Assembly (NCBI GenBank): GCA_004194705.1
Contig: SADC01000174.1
Coordinates: 1 to 64,000 of the forward strand
Length of the DNA: 64,000 nt
Direction of reading: 5' to 3'
From: Ditylenchus dipsaci
Lineage: Eukaryota > Nematoda > Chromadorea > Rhabditida > Anguinidae
The notes below the pieces were generated by a model, which made no database searches, had not been told where the DNA came from, and was given only the letters and a program-made list of their open reading frames with translations. Made by a program: the position numbers and the translations under genes. Shown piece by piece: positions 49,201 through 59,624 of this stretch. Numbering within the stretch: position 1 is the stretch's first letter; each line of letters starts with the position of its first letter.

Positions 49201-51949
49201 CCTGCGGGTAACTTGCTATAGTGACACCCCTATTTCAAATAGAGGTGTCACTATAGCAGGGGTCGACTGTAAAAATATTCGCCATGGTCGATTGAGTGTG
49301 CTATATTTTAGTATTATTAGCGAACAGAACAAAATTATGAGAAGAAGCAGCTGAAATGCGCGGAAAAGTACTTCACCTGTTAAAGCCTTTCTCCAACTAT
49401 AATTGACAACCAACCCCGACGGCAACAGATGACCGGGGTTTTTGAGAAAAGGCTGACAAAATCAGAATCTTTGCTATATTGCGGGCTGGATCGGCCTATC
49501 AAATTGAGTAAAAGTCGTCAAAATTAGGACCAAAAAAGTGTCGTATCCAGCAGGGGAAAGAATCTAATGGGAAGTTATTGGCTTATCGTGGTTCGACTTA
49601 TCCAAATGTGAACTCATTTTGTATTGCAGCCTCATCAGCAGTGCAAGTGCTAGAATTTATTGAGCAAGGAGGCGATGTGACGGTTGCTACTAAACAGCAG
49701 CATATCTCTCCCAACTACAACAAACAGCCAGATCATCTATCTTCACCCATATCCTCCAATAGTCAAGCAGCTCCTTACTGTTCACCATCCCCATCCCACT
49801 ACATTATGCTCTCCCCCACCTCCCAGACCATCCATCCGCCTGACCAACAGCCTCAACATCAGTACTTGCCTAACCACAACAACATGATGGCGGTGGATAC
49901 CAGCTACCACCAAGCACAACCACCTATGGAATACTCACTTCAGGTCTTTGGAGGCCCGGCGAGAGCATGGCTTTGAGAACAACAGAACCTCCAGCCCAAG
50001 TCTATGACTACACAAACAGGAGCCAGCACACAGACTATGATGATTGGCACGAAAGAATGGGTGTAGGCTATAATGGACAAGGCAATCCAACCAAAAGGCC
50101 ATCACTAGGAGGAATGGTCTACCCTGAGCTGACTAGTTTAGAGAACTTTCGAGATGTTTCTTTGCATCCTGGTTCTGTAGGTGGGCACAATGGTTTGCAC
50201 AATAGTCCCAGAAGGCAGGAAAACAAACTGCCAAGCAATACGATAGATGGGGAGGAGAGACAGTGGTGTAGTGAGAGGAACTCCGTGGAAATGACTGACC
50301 ATGTGGGTTCAGAGGTTGGTATCAGTTTGGTTTCAATAGTTTTCAGAAAAGTTTGAACAATAATCGAATTTCAACGGCAAGAGCATGACCACACCCAAAG
50401 GTATCTACAGTTATTAGCAGAGATTCTATCCGAATAAGAGCTGGCGTGTTTTACCGGGAAGGAGAAAGATGTGCCTTTTTGGATTAAAATTAGTGCCCTT
50501 TTAGTTTGTACGGATTCAGTTTGTTCCCCTTTAGTTTGTGACCTTTCAAAATCGTGCCAAAATTGTTAATAGAAAATTCAGCCAAAGTCTTTGCTGAACT
50601 AGATCCCGAGATTCGTATTCGGAGATGAACTTTGAAGCTAAAACTGACTTTTATATACTTTGGAATTTTTTTAATTAAAAAAAACTGCCGAAAAAGAAAA
50701 GACTAAAATGGAAAACAACCGTCAAAATGGGAGACGGCTGATTCGCCGTCGCGAAATTTGCCGTCAACAAAATTTGCCGTCAGCTTTATTTGCTGGTGCA
50801 AAAAAATATTATTTTGAAAGCTAACACCGAGAACAAGAAGTTTCAAAAATTCGACGGGAGATTTAATGATTTTGACGGGTGTTTTCACTGACAGCCAAAA
50901 GAAAATAAAAGAATGTAACAAATTGCAAATCTCGCTAGTTGAAGTTTTCACCCTCTTTTAAAGGGGCATGCCAACGCTAATAAGAGGTGGTACCCGTGAA
51001 TTTAAAAATTGGTCCCTTTTTTGCCTTGGTCCCCCTGTTGTTTTGAAAGTGATCATGGTTTAGGTGATTATGTTAACTGTAATCACCATGATCACTGTAA
51101 TCACCATATTATCATAACTATAATTGACAGAGGGGACCAAGTCATTTTTCAATAAAAAACAACAGGGGGACCAAGGCAAAAAAGGAACCGGATTATCCGG
51201 TAGACCCTAAAATTTTACCTAATCATTGAACTTCTGAGCGGATAAATTAACTTAGTTTCTAACAAAAATTATACCTAAAATTAAATTCTCGGCCTTGTTT
51301 TGTTAGAAACCAAGTTGAAAAGCCGTTAAGAAGTTCAATGATCAGAATATTATTTTCCGGGCACCACCTCTTATTAACATGGGGCATGACCCTTTAATTA
51401 TAAAGTTAAAACTTTTTTTTGTCTAAATCAACATTCGAAATTTTGACCTTAGTATAGAATACAACAGCCCACCCCCCCTCCCCCTCCCAATTTTTTTAGT
51501 AGCTAATAAATCGGACCTTTTCAAAATGTAACTACCCTTGCAAACAACAAGTTTAGGCTTAGCCCTTAGGCTTGGGGGTAGGCCCGCGTACGGAAGTTGT
51601 GACTAATAAAGAGTGTACGCATATTTTCCGGGGTCTGGGACATATATTTGGGTACTTTTCACTTAAGTTTTAGAAGGAAAATTGGGGGGGGGGGTTGGTA
51701 TTCTATACTAGGGTCGAAATTTTTTATCTTTACAGTGATCATTTGCAGGAAATGGCCGATTTGGAGGAGATGGCCGACTACTCATTTGCCAACGCTTTCT
51801 GCTCCGCTACCAGCACTGATTTGCAACCCTCTCCTTCTTCCTCCTCTTATAATCCAAACGGTGGTGCAGTCAGTGAAATGGGCCAAATGCTGCACATCAA
51901 CACCACTGCCGCCAACTACAGCCAAGACCACAACCACCATCTTCTGTGA
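43268..51949 (+). CDS. Beta-catenin (armadillo-repeat, degron-bearing)
   Basis: This is a dual adhesion and Wnt-signalling protein. Exons are 43268-43721, 44421-44521, 44572-44668, 44722-44743 (22 nt), 44846-44970, 45027-45155, 45225-45249, 45861-45910, 45963-46099, 46142-46256, 46361-46530, 47161-47366, 47616-47738, 47988-48134, 48531-48626, 48682-48820, 48866-48939, 49629-50314 and 51750-51949. The first exon follows an acceptor (ttggcag), so the ATG at 43305 is either an internal methionine or the start after a 5' UTR intron. The N-terminus is His/Pro/Gln/Tyr-rich. It then has HWTQNSSQFDSGVQS, matching the vertebrate HWQQQSYLDSGIHS region that contains the DSGxxS beta-TrCP phosphodegron. 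The armadillo part aligns by eye to repeats 1-12 (for example YAFLILHNL, KLLKYISIC, DPKKIVDAGALEVL and LVRDLLVCIRDLSD). The C-terminal tail is Pro/Gln/His/Asn-rich and ends HNHHLL. The exon at 49629 loses frame by one base near 49955 (see findings). Many introns are occupied by MITEs. Confidence 0.92.
43731..44383. mobile_element. CCGTATTT-ended element with nested palindrome
   Basis: It starts 'gccgtattttctctaataaa' and ends 'tattagaggaaatacggta', filling beta-catenin intron 1. It contains a separate palindrome (43804-43936: 'cttctacggctactttttga' and complement) and several 'cggcaccggc' words at 44080-44330. Confidence 0.7.
46557..46964. mobile_element. CCGTATTT-type element hosting a complete TTAAAGG MITE
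   Basis: The outer ends are 'taccatattttccataataa' and 'ttattagagaaaatatgcta'. The nested element at 46778-46932 is a 155-bp palindrome bounded by TTAA, with ends TTAAAGGACCATGGTTTTTG and its complement. It lies in a beta-catenin intron. Confidence 0.8.
47790..47960. mobile_element. CCGTATTT-ended MITE filling a beta-catenin intron
   Basis: It starts 'taccgtattctctctaatag' and ends 'tattagagagaatacggtaa', with AAGGACATGTCCTT inside. It takes up about two thirds of the 249-bp intron between exons ending at 47738 and starting at 47988. Confidence 0.8.
49013..49271. mobile_element. pogo-like MITE
   Basis: The ends are 'tacagtcaacctccgatata' and 'ctatagcaggggtcgactgt', TA-flanked. It is intronic in beta-catenin. 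Confidence 0.75.
50960..51400. mobile_element. TTAAAGG-type MITE hosting a GGACCAAGG MITE
   Basis: The outer ends are 'ttttaaaggggcatgccaac' and 'ggggcatgaccctttaat'. The inner element (about 51010-51195) has 'tttgccttggtccccctgtt' at the left and 'aacagggggaccaaggcaaa' at the right. It lies in the last beta-catenin intron. Half of an ACACCGTCAAA-type foldback precedes it at 50780-50900. Confidence 0.75.
51440..51722. repeat. Foldback adjoining the last beta-catenin exon
   Basis: The ends are 'cgaaattttgaccttagtat' and 'tactagggtcgaaatttttt'. Poly-C and poly-G tracts lie just inside. A related interior at 37945-38100 shares 'gtctgggacatatatttg'. Confidence 0.65.
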
Positions 51950-52407
51950 TACTAGTTACCAATGTTTCACCCTTTTTATATCCTGATATATTGCTATATG
52001 TGTTGCGTTCCAATAGGATGTCAAAAAATTCAAGCAGTTATTCAGAATGACTGCAATTTATTATGTGCTCTAATCTAAAATTGTAAGCCATGAATTTTCA
52101 GCCAGTCTATTTTTACCAAAATCAGCTAACTCGTGAGATCATAAAAGACACGGACATGCTATTAGAGTCACCGTATTACCCCCATTTTTTACTTTTGCAT
52201 ATTTTCATTACTATAAATTGTGTGCCATGACAGACTGAAAACAAACAGAGTGACTACTATTCTAAATCAATGCTCAACCACTTACTTTTTACTGTGTTTC
52301 AACCGCCATATTCTCACTATTGTGCTTTTTTGCTATTTCAGATCAATAAAAATTTTGAAAATGTAAAATTTCACTATCTACAACAACTATATTACCCAAA
52401 ATACTGT

Positions 52408-52767
52408 TTAGACCGTCAAATATCCAGGCTGAGTCCTTGGCACCGCGCAATGGTCACATCCTCCTTACGCCCCTGGCTGACCTTTTACTCCATTCAGTCC
52501 ATTGAGACCACGATTGCCTCTGGCGCCGGAAGGTCCACTTACGCCTGGAACGCCTGGGGCACCTACAGGACCTGGTCTTCCTTGGCTGCCGGGCTGACCA
52601 AGGGCACCCACTCCACCTGGTCTAAAATTAAAAATGTAAAAAGTATGAATTGATGCTCAAGACTCACACTGCAGGGATGCTCATTCAGGGCCTGGAACAT
52701 CTACAACCTGACCAGTTTTGCGAGGTGGCCCATTAAGGCCAGGCTCAACTCAGCGTCCTGAGGGGTG
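52408..52767 (-). pseudogene. Cuticle-collagen 3' end, inactivated copy
   Basis: This matches the last two exons of the intact collagen at 59625-59990, and the 3' flanks also match (51997-52400 against 58977-59560). The Gly-X-Y reading is kept through much of the final exon ([14 protein letters not shown]), and CDHCAVPRTQPGY is still legible. The codon before GGCDHC is TAA where the intact gene has GAA. In the upstream exon a deletion brings TGA into frame and several glycines are lost. No further 5' exons are found. It lies tail to tail with beta-catenin, about 460 bp past its stop. Confidence 0.82.
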
Positions 52768-53019
52768 GTGTTCTGGCGAAGGCGCTAGCGCCAGCCTGCC
52801 ACGAGAAAAAACAGCGCCAGTGAAAAATTTTGTTCGGCGCCGGCACTAAAATTTTTTGACCCGGCTCTGTTTTTTGAACAGCTATGGCTCTGGCGCTGTT
52901 TCCAAAATTGAACTGCCGGTATTAATTTAGGCAAAAAAATTAACGATTAGATTCCAAGGCAATTTCGTGCAGGTAAAGCACAAACGCAAGAAAAAAATTA
53001 GCTAGCTCCAAAAAATTAT

Positions 53020-53785
53020 TTGATCATCTGTGAGACACTCGTCGCCAAGTCGATACCAGGAAGTCCACCAGTCATTTCGGAGAGCGTGTTCTCACCCATC
53101 GAGAAAATATCTGAACAGAGAATCTAGTTAGCCCGCAAACATCTCAAAGACTTTGCGCTCACCGCTATCGCTAAGATCAGGATAGGTCTATGTTCCATAG
53201 CCATCAACTTCCTTAATCAATGATTTTCTTGAATGGATATAGATAGTAGATAATACACGAACCATAGCATTCAGGTTCTCGAAACCACTCCCTTTGATCG
53301 GTGTCTTCGTAAACTGAAAAATGAAAGTGAACTATAAGACCAAAAAATTAATTTTTCTAATAAATCACACGCAAGAAATTCGAGGCATGAGTCGTATAGT
53401 TGACAAAAGCTTACGCTTATGTCATAGATTTTCAGCGATGTAAAAATACTATATTTTCTCCGTAAACGGGATTCTAATCAGCTAAAGTTGTCGATTTTGG
53501 TTTAGCCCGTATAGCGACATTACGTCACAGAATAAGTGCACTGTAAGTCAGCTGTCAAAGATAGTCTGCCGTCAGCTAGCCAATAGTTACCTACGAGCTT
53601 AATATTCATGTGGCGGTGCTCGACTCGCAATCATTGTGGATCGTCTAGACCTAAAAGTCACAGTTTGGACGAACATTTTGCAAAACTACGCTTTACTTAC
53701 TTGATTGATAATGTTCAACAAAGAGGGATCCGACTTTTCTTCCATAGCTTGCTGGATCGCTTCAGACACAGGAATAGCAGGATAT
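53020..53785 (-). pseudogene. GET3/ASNA1-like fragment, probably decayed
   Basis: Three pieces on one strand resemble the tail-anchored-protein targeting ATPase GET3/ASNA1 (TRC40), in order. These are SDPSLLNIINQ before a good GTAAGT donor (53785-53701), FTKTPIKGSGFENLNAM after an acceptor (from 53313), and FSMGENTLSEMTGGLPGID (about 53113-53030). I judge the similarity from remembered family sequences ([48 protein letters not shown]). The exon that should hold the P-loop GGKGGVGKTT is absent. A stop occurs in the middle piece and again right after the third, and nothing downstream matches the C-terminal half. Confidence 0.5.
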
Positions 53786-54889
53786 CTAAAACGACGTTGC
53801 TTACTAACCAATTTTGAATAAAAATAAATGTTCGAGTATCATTATTTTGGCTAACAACGAACGCCATATAGGCGGTAGGACTGCCCAGTGATGGGTACAC
53901 ATTGTGACTAAGTGCAGCAATTGGGTAAAGTTACATTTGCAATTGGCGCAAATAGCGGATTTGCGTTTTGAGCATAGTGGAATCTTGATATACAACCCTA
54001 GGGGACCTCTAAGTTACACGGACACTGTATTATTACAACTATAAAACGTGAGAAGGCTATTAAATCAAGGTTTAGCTCTACAGTTAACTGTACGACACTA
54101 CAGTTAACTTTACAAAACTACATTTAATATCACGTCACAGAACATCACGTACTATGCAACGGATCAAAGAACCGATTTTTGGTTAGTTATATGGAATGTG
54201 GTGAGTTACCGGTGAGTCACTAGTAGCCTTCCAGTAAGTTGGTAACTTACCGACTTCCAACTCTGGAAGTGACTGAGTTCTTACACATTTTCCAATTCTC
54301 CATTTTTTCTTATTCTCCAGTGATCAAGATCATGACCAGTATTGCGAAATTTTTCCTGGCGGAAGGGCCTAAAAAGGCTACAAAGGCTAAAAGCTCCTGA
54401 CGGAGGGGCTAAAGCTCGGCTAGCCCACCCTATGTAGGCCAATGATCATGGCAGTCAAGATTGTTAAAAAGTCAAATTCTTTTCACCGACCATTTCAAAA
54501 CTTGCAAAATTTTGTATCTTCTGAAAACAGCAAAAAAAGAAATTGTCACAGCTTTTTAAAGGAATCTTGAGAAAGTCAATGCCGATTTCCCGAACTGAAG
54601 CCTGACTCTCAAGAATTTCACTAAAAATTATTTGAAGCGTGAAATTTTTTTGAAAGTCAAGAATGTTGACCCATGACTGTTAGAATTTTTCCATAATATC
54701 GTTTATATTTAAAAAAAATCAGGCGAGTGAAATGAAAGGCAACTTTGATTACCAGAAAATCCCCCACAATCGATTTCGAAAGTTTTCGATTGAAAAAGTA
54801 AACTGCTTTTCAAGCTGAAGCAACCGTCCCTGAAAACCAATTTACTTTTGGCTTTTGGCAGGTGCATATACGGTTATTCCAACTCCCAG

Positions 54890-55391
54890 CTTACACATGG
54901 GGGACATTCACAATATATATAGGTATTGGAGCATAAATGTGCTGTCTAGTTCCGATCTCTTGAACCTTCTCACGTTTCACTGCGTTGTCGGAATCTAAAC
55001 CATAACTTTTTAAATGGGAAAAATGTTTGACTGAAACCAACCAATTCTCGGCTGCCACATCAACGCAATCAGCCATTGACACACAAACAAGAGGATGGTA
55101 ACCTGTAAGATCAAAGAGAAATGACTACAGTCGAACTCCAGAATCTGCAACCCTTGGAAACTGACCATAGAGAGCCTATTCAATGAGGATCAGCTGATCG
55201 GAGCGGACAATGGGATGTGATTTGCAATTAACCGAAACAATGATAAACCGATGAGAAAATAGAAAGCCAAGTACGTTTTGAAAAGCAAACTCTAGGGACC
55301 TTAAACAGACCCGCATGAATTCAATTCTAGCTTTAATCCTAGCGACAGCTGTTGATGGGTCTAAAACATGGCTACAGAACAGTGCTTTCAA
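54890..55391 (-). other. Exon-like stretches of unknown nature
   Basis: Two open pieces follow acceptor-like AGs: a helix-rich one (STAVARIKARIEFMRVCL, about 55360-55290), and one at about 55106-54890 (CVDVAAENWLVSVKHFSHL). I recognise no family and cannot join them. They could be remains of a gene or chance open frames. Confidence 0.18.
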
Positions 55392-55729
55392 AAAAAACTA
55401 GGACAGAAACCTAATTTCTACAAAACCTAGCCTAGATTCGCCTTTGACTTCGAGTCTTGAACTTTTCCAAAAAAAGTATCTGAGTGCAGTTTATGAGCCT
55501 AAATTTCTTTTGAATAAGCGCGGCTCAATCGCACGTCTACAGATAAGACTCAGTATTTTTATTTCAGCTTGAGTTCAAGGCTTGCTGAGAACTCAGACTA
55601 GCAATATTCGTGATATTTTCTAGCAATGCCGCAAAATCGAAAATTTGACGTTAGTGGACCATAAAAAAGCCTTATATCCGGTTTTTTTATAAAATCTTGA
55701 AATTAACTTGGATGTTTTCACGTGCCCAG

Positions 55730-56190
55730 CAAGGGATTAAATTGAAAACACCCCTCTAATGTCTGAAATCTCGCTTCTAATTTCTTAATTGTCCCGCCTA
55801 ATTTTTTTTAAAACCTGGTTCTCTCGGTGGATATCTTAATAAGTTTTATTTTTTAACTTGCTTGTAGCCCTAATTTTCTAATTTCTGATGAGTTATCAAC
55901 TAACCTGTCATGATTTTAAAAACTTTTCATAAGAAAAGTACCTAAGTACCACAGGTAGTTGTTTTATGAAAACCAACTTTTCTTAATATTTTCTAGATCA
56001 CAATAGATTAGTTGATAGCTCATCATGAACTAGAAAAGTAGGGCTAAAGCAGTTGAAAAAATAAAAGTTAAAATTATTAAGATATTCACTAAGAATACCC
56101 GGTTTTACAATTCAGAACAATTCAGGGCAATTCAGAAATTAGAGGGGAGATTTCAGACATTAGAGGGGTGTTTTTCAGTTACAACCCCTA
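55730..56190. repeat. Foldback related to the ACACCGTCAAA family
   Basis: The ends are 'aaaacacccctctaatgtct' and 'agacattagaggggtgtttt'. The inner arms carry 'tgtagccctaattttctaat' or its degenerate complement. Confidence 0.7.
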
Positions 56191-56380
56191 GCAAATATCT
56201 AAAAAGTCAACTGTCCTTTTAGTTTTTGCCGATCCTGCGAGTATGTTCGGAGTCGGCTTTTTTTCCAGATTCGGTACATACGAACTTATTTTTCGACATC
56301 AAAATTCGTTTCTTAGCGCTCGTTACCTTTTTATTGAATCGCTTATTTGACTTATCTAAATATGTTCAGGCAATCAAATT

Positions 56381-56829
56381 ATGAAATCCGCAATTGTTCT
56401 CGTTTTGCTTTTGGTTGTGATCATCAGCTGTAAAGCCAGTGGAGGTAATCTGAGGGAATTCACAGATGGTTTTCTAGCGCTGCTTCCACCTTCCAGAAAC
56501 GATCTCGGCTACACCGTGTTCTTCTTTCTGCTGCTAGCTTTGTTCGCTTGTCTCGTTGGCTCTGTCTCAGCTGGTGTCTACTTTCTGAATCTCTGGCACA
56601 CTTCCAAAAGTGCGATGCTCATATGGTCACATCAAGATTCTTTCAAGTGCGTAAGTGGTATCGTCGTGATTTCGGCTGCTTTCTTGTTGGTCATCAAACT
56701 CGCTGGAAATTATTTGGTGATTTTTATTAAAATACAAATTTTTGTGTAATGTGGTGTTTTCAGCTGAACGTCCTCATTGATTTCCGAGCTCAGAGACAAG
56801 CAGCTGCTGCGAACCAGGTATCTATTTGA
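56381..56829 (+). CDS. Small membrane protein with signal peptide
   Basis: The ATG follows an acceptor-like 'tgttcag'. Exon 1 (56381-56716) encodes a signal peptide (about residues 1-20, ending ISCKASG) and two clear membrane segments, FFFLLLALFACLVGSVSAGV (about 48-67) and ISAAFLLVIKLAGNYL (about 97-112). Exon 2 (56764 onward) adds LNVLIDFRAQRQAAAANQ. Reading on gives a stop at 56827-56829, but CAG|GTATCT could also be a donor leading to further exons. No family recognised. Confidence 0.5.
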
Positions 56830-57104
56830 CCTTTAGGCTTGTGATAGATGACATCGAAAAACATCGGGATGATAGATTGTGTCTTAAGTAGTCATTTCCC
56901 TTGTCTCATTGACTTCAGTCAACACATCCCGTTTTTGATTGACGTTCACCAAAATTTGTCCTATCATAATTACAACTTTTTCAAAACCTCTCTCGCGCTG
57001 ACAAGTGTTTGAAGAGTGACAGCTTTTTTGATTAACTCAACAATTAAAAATATTTGTGAGGTTAGCACCCATAACTAATTCCGTCGAATTTGTCTTGCCT
57101 AAAC

Positions 57105-58004
57105 ATGGCCGAATCATCAACTGATTTCATATTCACTTGGTTTCAATGGCTCAAACACATATTTTTCTGCCCGAGCCAGGATGATGTCTGTCAGCACAAT
57201 GTAGTCCCTTTGCAGAATGAAATTATTTATGACATTGTCTCGTTTTTAACACCAAAAGAAAATGTACGACTGCGAGTCACATCATCCAGATTTTTCAAGA
57301 TGGCTAAACTTCAGAATACTCACCGTGTGAGAGTGTTTGAATACTTTCATGGTACGTGGCAAACATAAGGTTGACGCAATACATTTTAGATTCATGCAGT
57401 AATAGGGCCTTGCAAACAAGTGTCGAGACTCTGACAGAGAGGTTGAATGCGGCTAATATCCCATAGAATATTCCATGCCATTGTTGTTACGCTACCGTTG
57501 TTTTGATTTATTGACAATAAACTATAGGAATTTTTTGTGTCCGCTGGGGGCTTGAGCCAATCGAAAGGTCATTTCACTTATACCATTTTCGATTTTAATA
57601 CTGTTTTTAATCTACAATTTTTTCGAAAAAAAATTTAGAGGGGTGGTGAGTTTAGAGCTCGGTAACAGATTAAGAGTTTAGAGCCCGTCCGGACCTGATT
57701 AGTCTGTTTTTAAGTCATGACTGACAAGCTTGAGTTCATGCTTAGTTTCTTTTGTTGTTAATTAACGATCTGGCTTTTTTCTGCATTTCATGTCAGCCTA
57801 TTCAATTAATTTTATCAGGTTGTCACAAATTTTCAGGTGGCTGTCGACAGACTTTATTTAGCTGTCTACTCAGATCATAGACTCAGCGAAAAATTTTTCA
57901 GTGGTTTCCCAGCCGTTGACATTCATTTGGGCCCCGTAGGTAAATATTCGATTTGTTCATTTTCATGCCATTTATTATTATTTTTTAATTCAGGCGAAGC
58001 CTGA
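57105..58004 (+). CDS. F-box-like protein (short)
   Basis: The ATG is at 57105. Likely exons are 57105-57325, 57838-57940 and 57994-58004 (stop TGA). The stretch PLQNEIIYDIVSFLTPKENVRLRVTSSRFF has the spacing of an F-box (a Pro, Ile/Leu and Leu framework with a basic C-terminal helix), which would bind SKP1 in an SCF ubiquitin ligase. No substrate-binding repeats are visible in the short remainder (VAVDRLYLAVYSDHRL), so the protein would be small for the family or the model is incomplete. Confidence 0.45.
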
Positions 58005-58319
58005 GGAGCAAGATAGGCCAGCTGGTGCCAGGACGAGTTCAAACATAGTTCATAATTTTTTTTCGTGTCCATTTAATAATAGTTCTTCAGTATTTAAGCT
58101 AGGTATAAATTTGGTTTGGCCATGTTTAGCTAGACACAGTAAATTCCCTCTCCTGGATATTGTGGTACTGGTATCCACGTAGGGTAACACTAAACCAAAT
58201 AGACTCTTTCACAGCCTAATTTAGCAGGGCATGCATGTCGTCGATGGGAATATTTTGAAATGCGGGTACCAGTGAATTTCCAACGAGAATTAATTTGACG
58301 CAATTTTGTCAAATTGGAG

Positions 58320-58411
58320 GAAAACAGCGCACCTAGCGGGAATCGAACCGACGACCGACTTTTCTCACTACGCCGCTGCTTTACCACTAGCTGACCAGTG
58401 CTATTGAACAA
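58320..58411 (-). repeat. tRNA-like sequence (SINE head or tRNA pseudogene)
   Basis: On the minus strand 'ggtcagctagtggtaaagc' (A-box and D-arm-like) and 'ggttcgattcccgctagg' (B-box) are about 35 nt apart. GCAC and GTGC at the two ends can pair. The anticodon arm does not form cleanly, so I do not call a functional tRNA. Confidence 0.45.
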
Positions 58412-58551
58412 TACAAATGCTTTCGATTACATATTATCCGTATTATACTTAACCAAAAAGTAAAAAATAATTCTTTTTTGAATTGTCCTGGTACTCGCCT
58501 TTTGAAATGTTCCATCGGCGACGAGCATACTCCTTTAATTCACACCACACA

Positions 58552-58660
58552 AATGGCTTTAGACTATAATAGACAGCGTAATAGCTAGAAGACTATCAGC
58601 ACCAGGAAAAATGGTTTACCCTAGGCTGATTAGTTTAGAAAATTTTCGAGACTTTTTTGA
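58552..58660 (+). pseudogene. Relic of a beta-catenin exon
   Basis: About 105 bp match the beta-catenin exon at about 50055-50163, roughly three bases in four by eye. Paired phrases are 'atggtttaccctaggctgat' against 'atggtctaccctgagctgac', and 'tagtttagaaaattttcgag' against 'tagtttagagaactttcgag'. Stops interrupt the frame. It lies left of the intact collagen, in the same relation as beta-catenin to the dead collagen at 52408. Confidence 0.78.
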
Positions 58661-58727
58661 TTCGTCAGTCTAGTTTGAAATATACCATGAATTCCGATTT
58701 TGCCGATGAAAATTTCGACTATTAAAA

Positions 58728-58976
58728 CCCTCGCCTCCCGATAATCCGTCACCCTATTTTGAAAATAGAGTGACGGATTACGGAAAGGAATGGGTCTTCA
58801 TGGTCAAAATTTAAACTTTTTGAGAAACCATCGGCAAAATCGAAATCCTTGCGATATTTCGGACTAGACCTGGAAATCAGTTTCGGCAAAAAGTTCAGAA
58901 CTTGAGCTAAAAACGTGTTGGACCTTAATCGGGAACGATTTTTTGGGGGTGACGGTTTATAGAGAGTCGACTGTAT
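58728..58976. mobile_element. Diverged pogo-like MITE
   Basis: The right end is 'tttatagagagtcgactgta' and the left end is degenerate ('cgcctcccgataatccgtca'). An inner palindrome reads 'taatccgtcaccctattttg' and its complement. Confidence 0.55.
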
Positions 58977-59173
58977 GTGTATTGTGTTCCAATAGGATGT
59001 CAAAAAATCAAGCAGTTGTTTAGAATGACTGCAATTTATTATGTGCTCTAATCAAGTTGTAAGCCAGGAATTTTCAGACTGTTTATTTTTACCAAAATCA
59101 GCTGACCTGAACATCCTGGACACCGTATTACCCCCATTTGTCGCTTTTACTTTTTTTCGTTACCATAATTGTG

Positions 59174-59443
59174 GGGGCGTAATTGTTTCGCCGATGAAAA
59201 TTTTGGCAATAAGATCTTTTCGCTAATGACATCTTTTTGTCGATGGGATTATTTCGCCAATGGTATGTTTTCGCCAACAGCTTCTTTTCTGAAGTACTCT
59301 TATTTCTTTGTCAGGCAGAGAACCTGACAAAGAAATAAGAGTACTTGAGAAAAGAAGACGGTGGCGAAGATATACCATTGGCGAAATGATCCCATTGGCA
59401 AAAAGATGTCATTAACGAAAAGATCTTATTGATGAAAGTGTGA
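59174..59443. mobile_element. Foldback insertion with an empty-site match
   Basis: The arms read 'ttttcgccaatggtat'-like sequence and its complement around a central palindrome ('gtactcttatttctttgtca'). The element is flanked by 'aattgtg' on both sides (59167-59173 and 59444-59450). The paralogous segment at about 52210-52225 has a single 'aattgtg' and no insert. Confidence 0.75.
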
Positions 59444-59624
59444 AATTGTGTGTCATGACTGACTTAAAACAAACAGAGTGACTACTACGCTAAACCAATG
59501 CTCAACCACTTACTTTTATTGTGTTTTCACTGCTATATACTTTCTATATCGAACAAATAAAAGATCTTAAAATGTTCAATTTATTTTCACTATCTACAAC
59601 AACTAAATCCCACAAAAAATGTTT

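Noticed and set aside
52270..52653. 127-codon plus-strand frame
   Set aside because: It is the antisense of the collagen pseudogene; its regular composition is the shadow of Gly-X-Y codons.
58320..58411. Functional tRNA gene
   Set aside because: A and B boxes are good, but the anticodon arm and part of the T stem do not pair, so it is listed only as tRNA-like.
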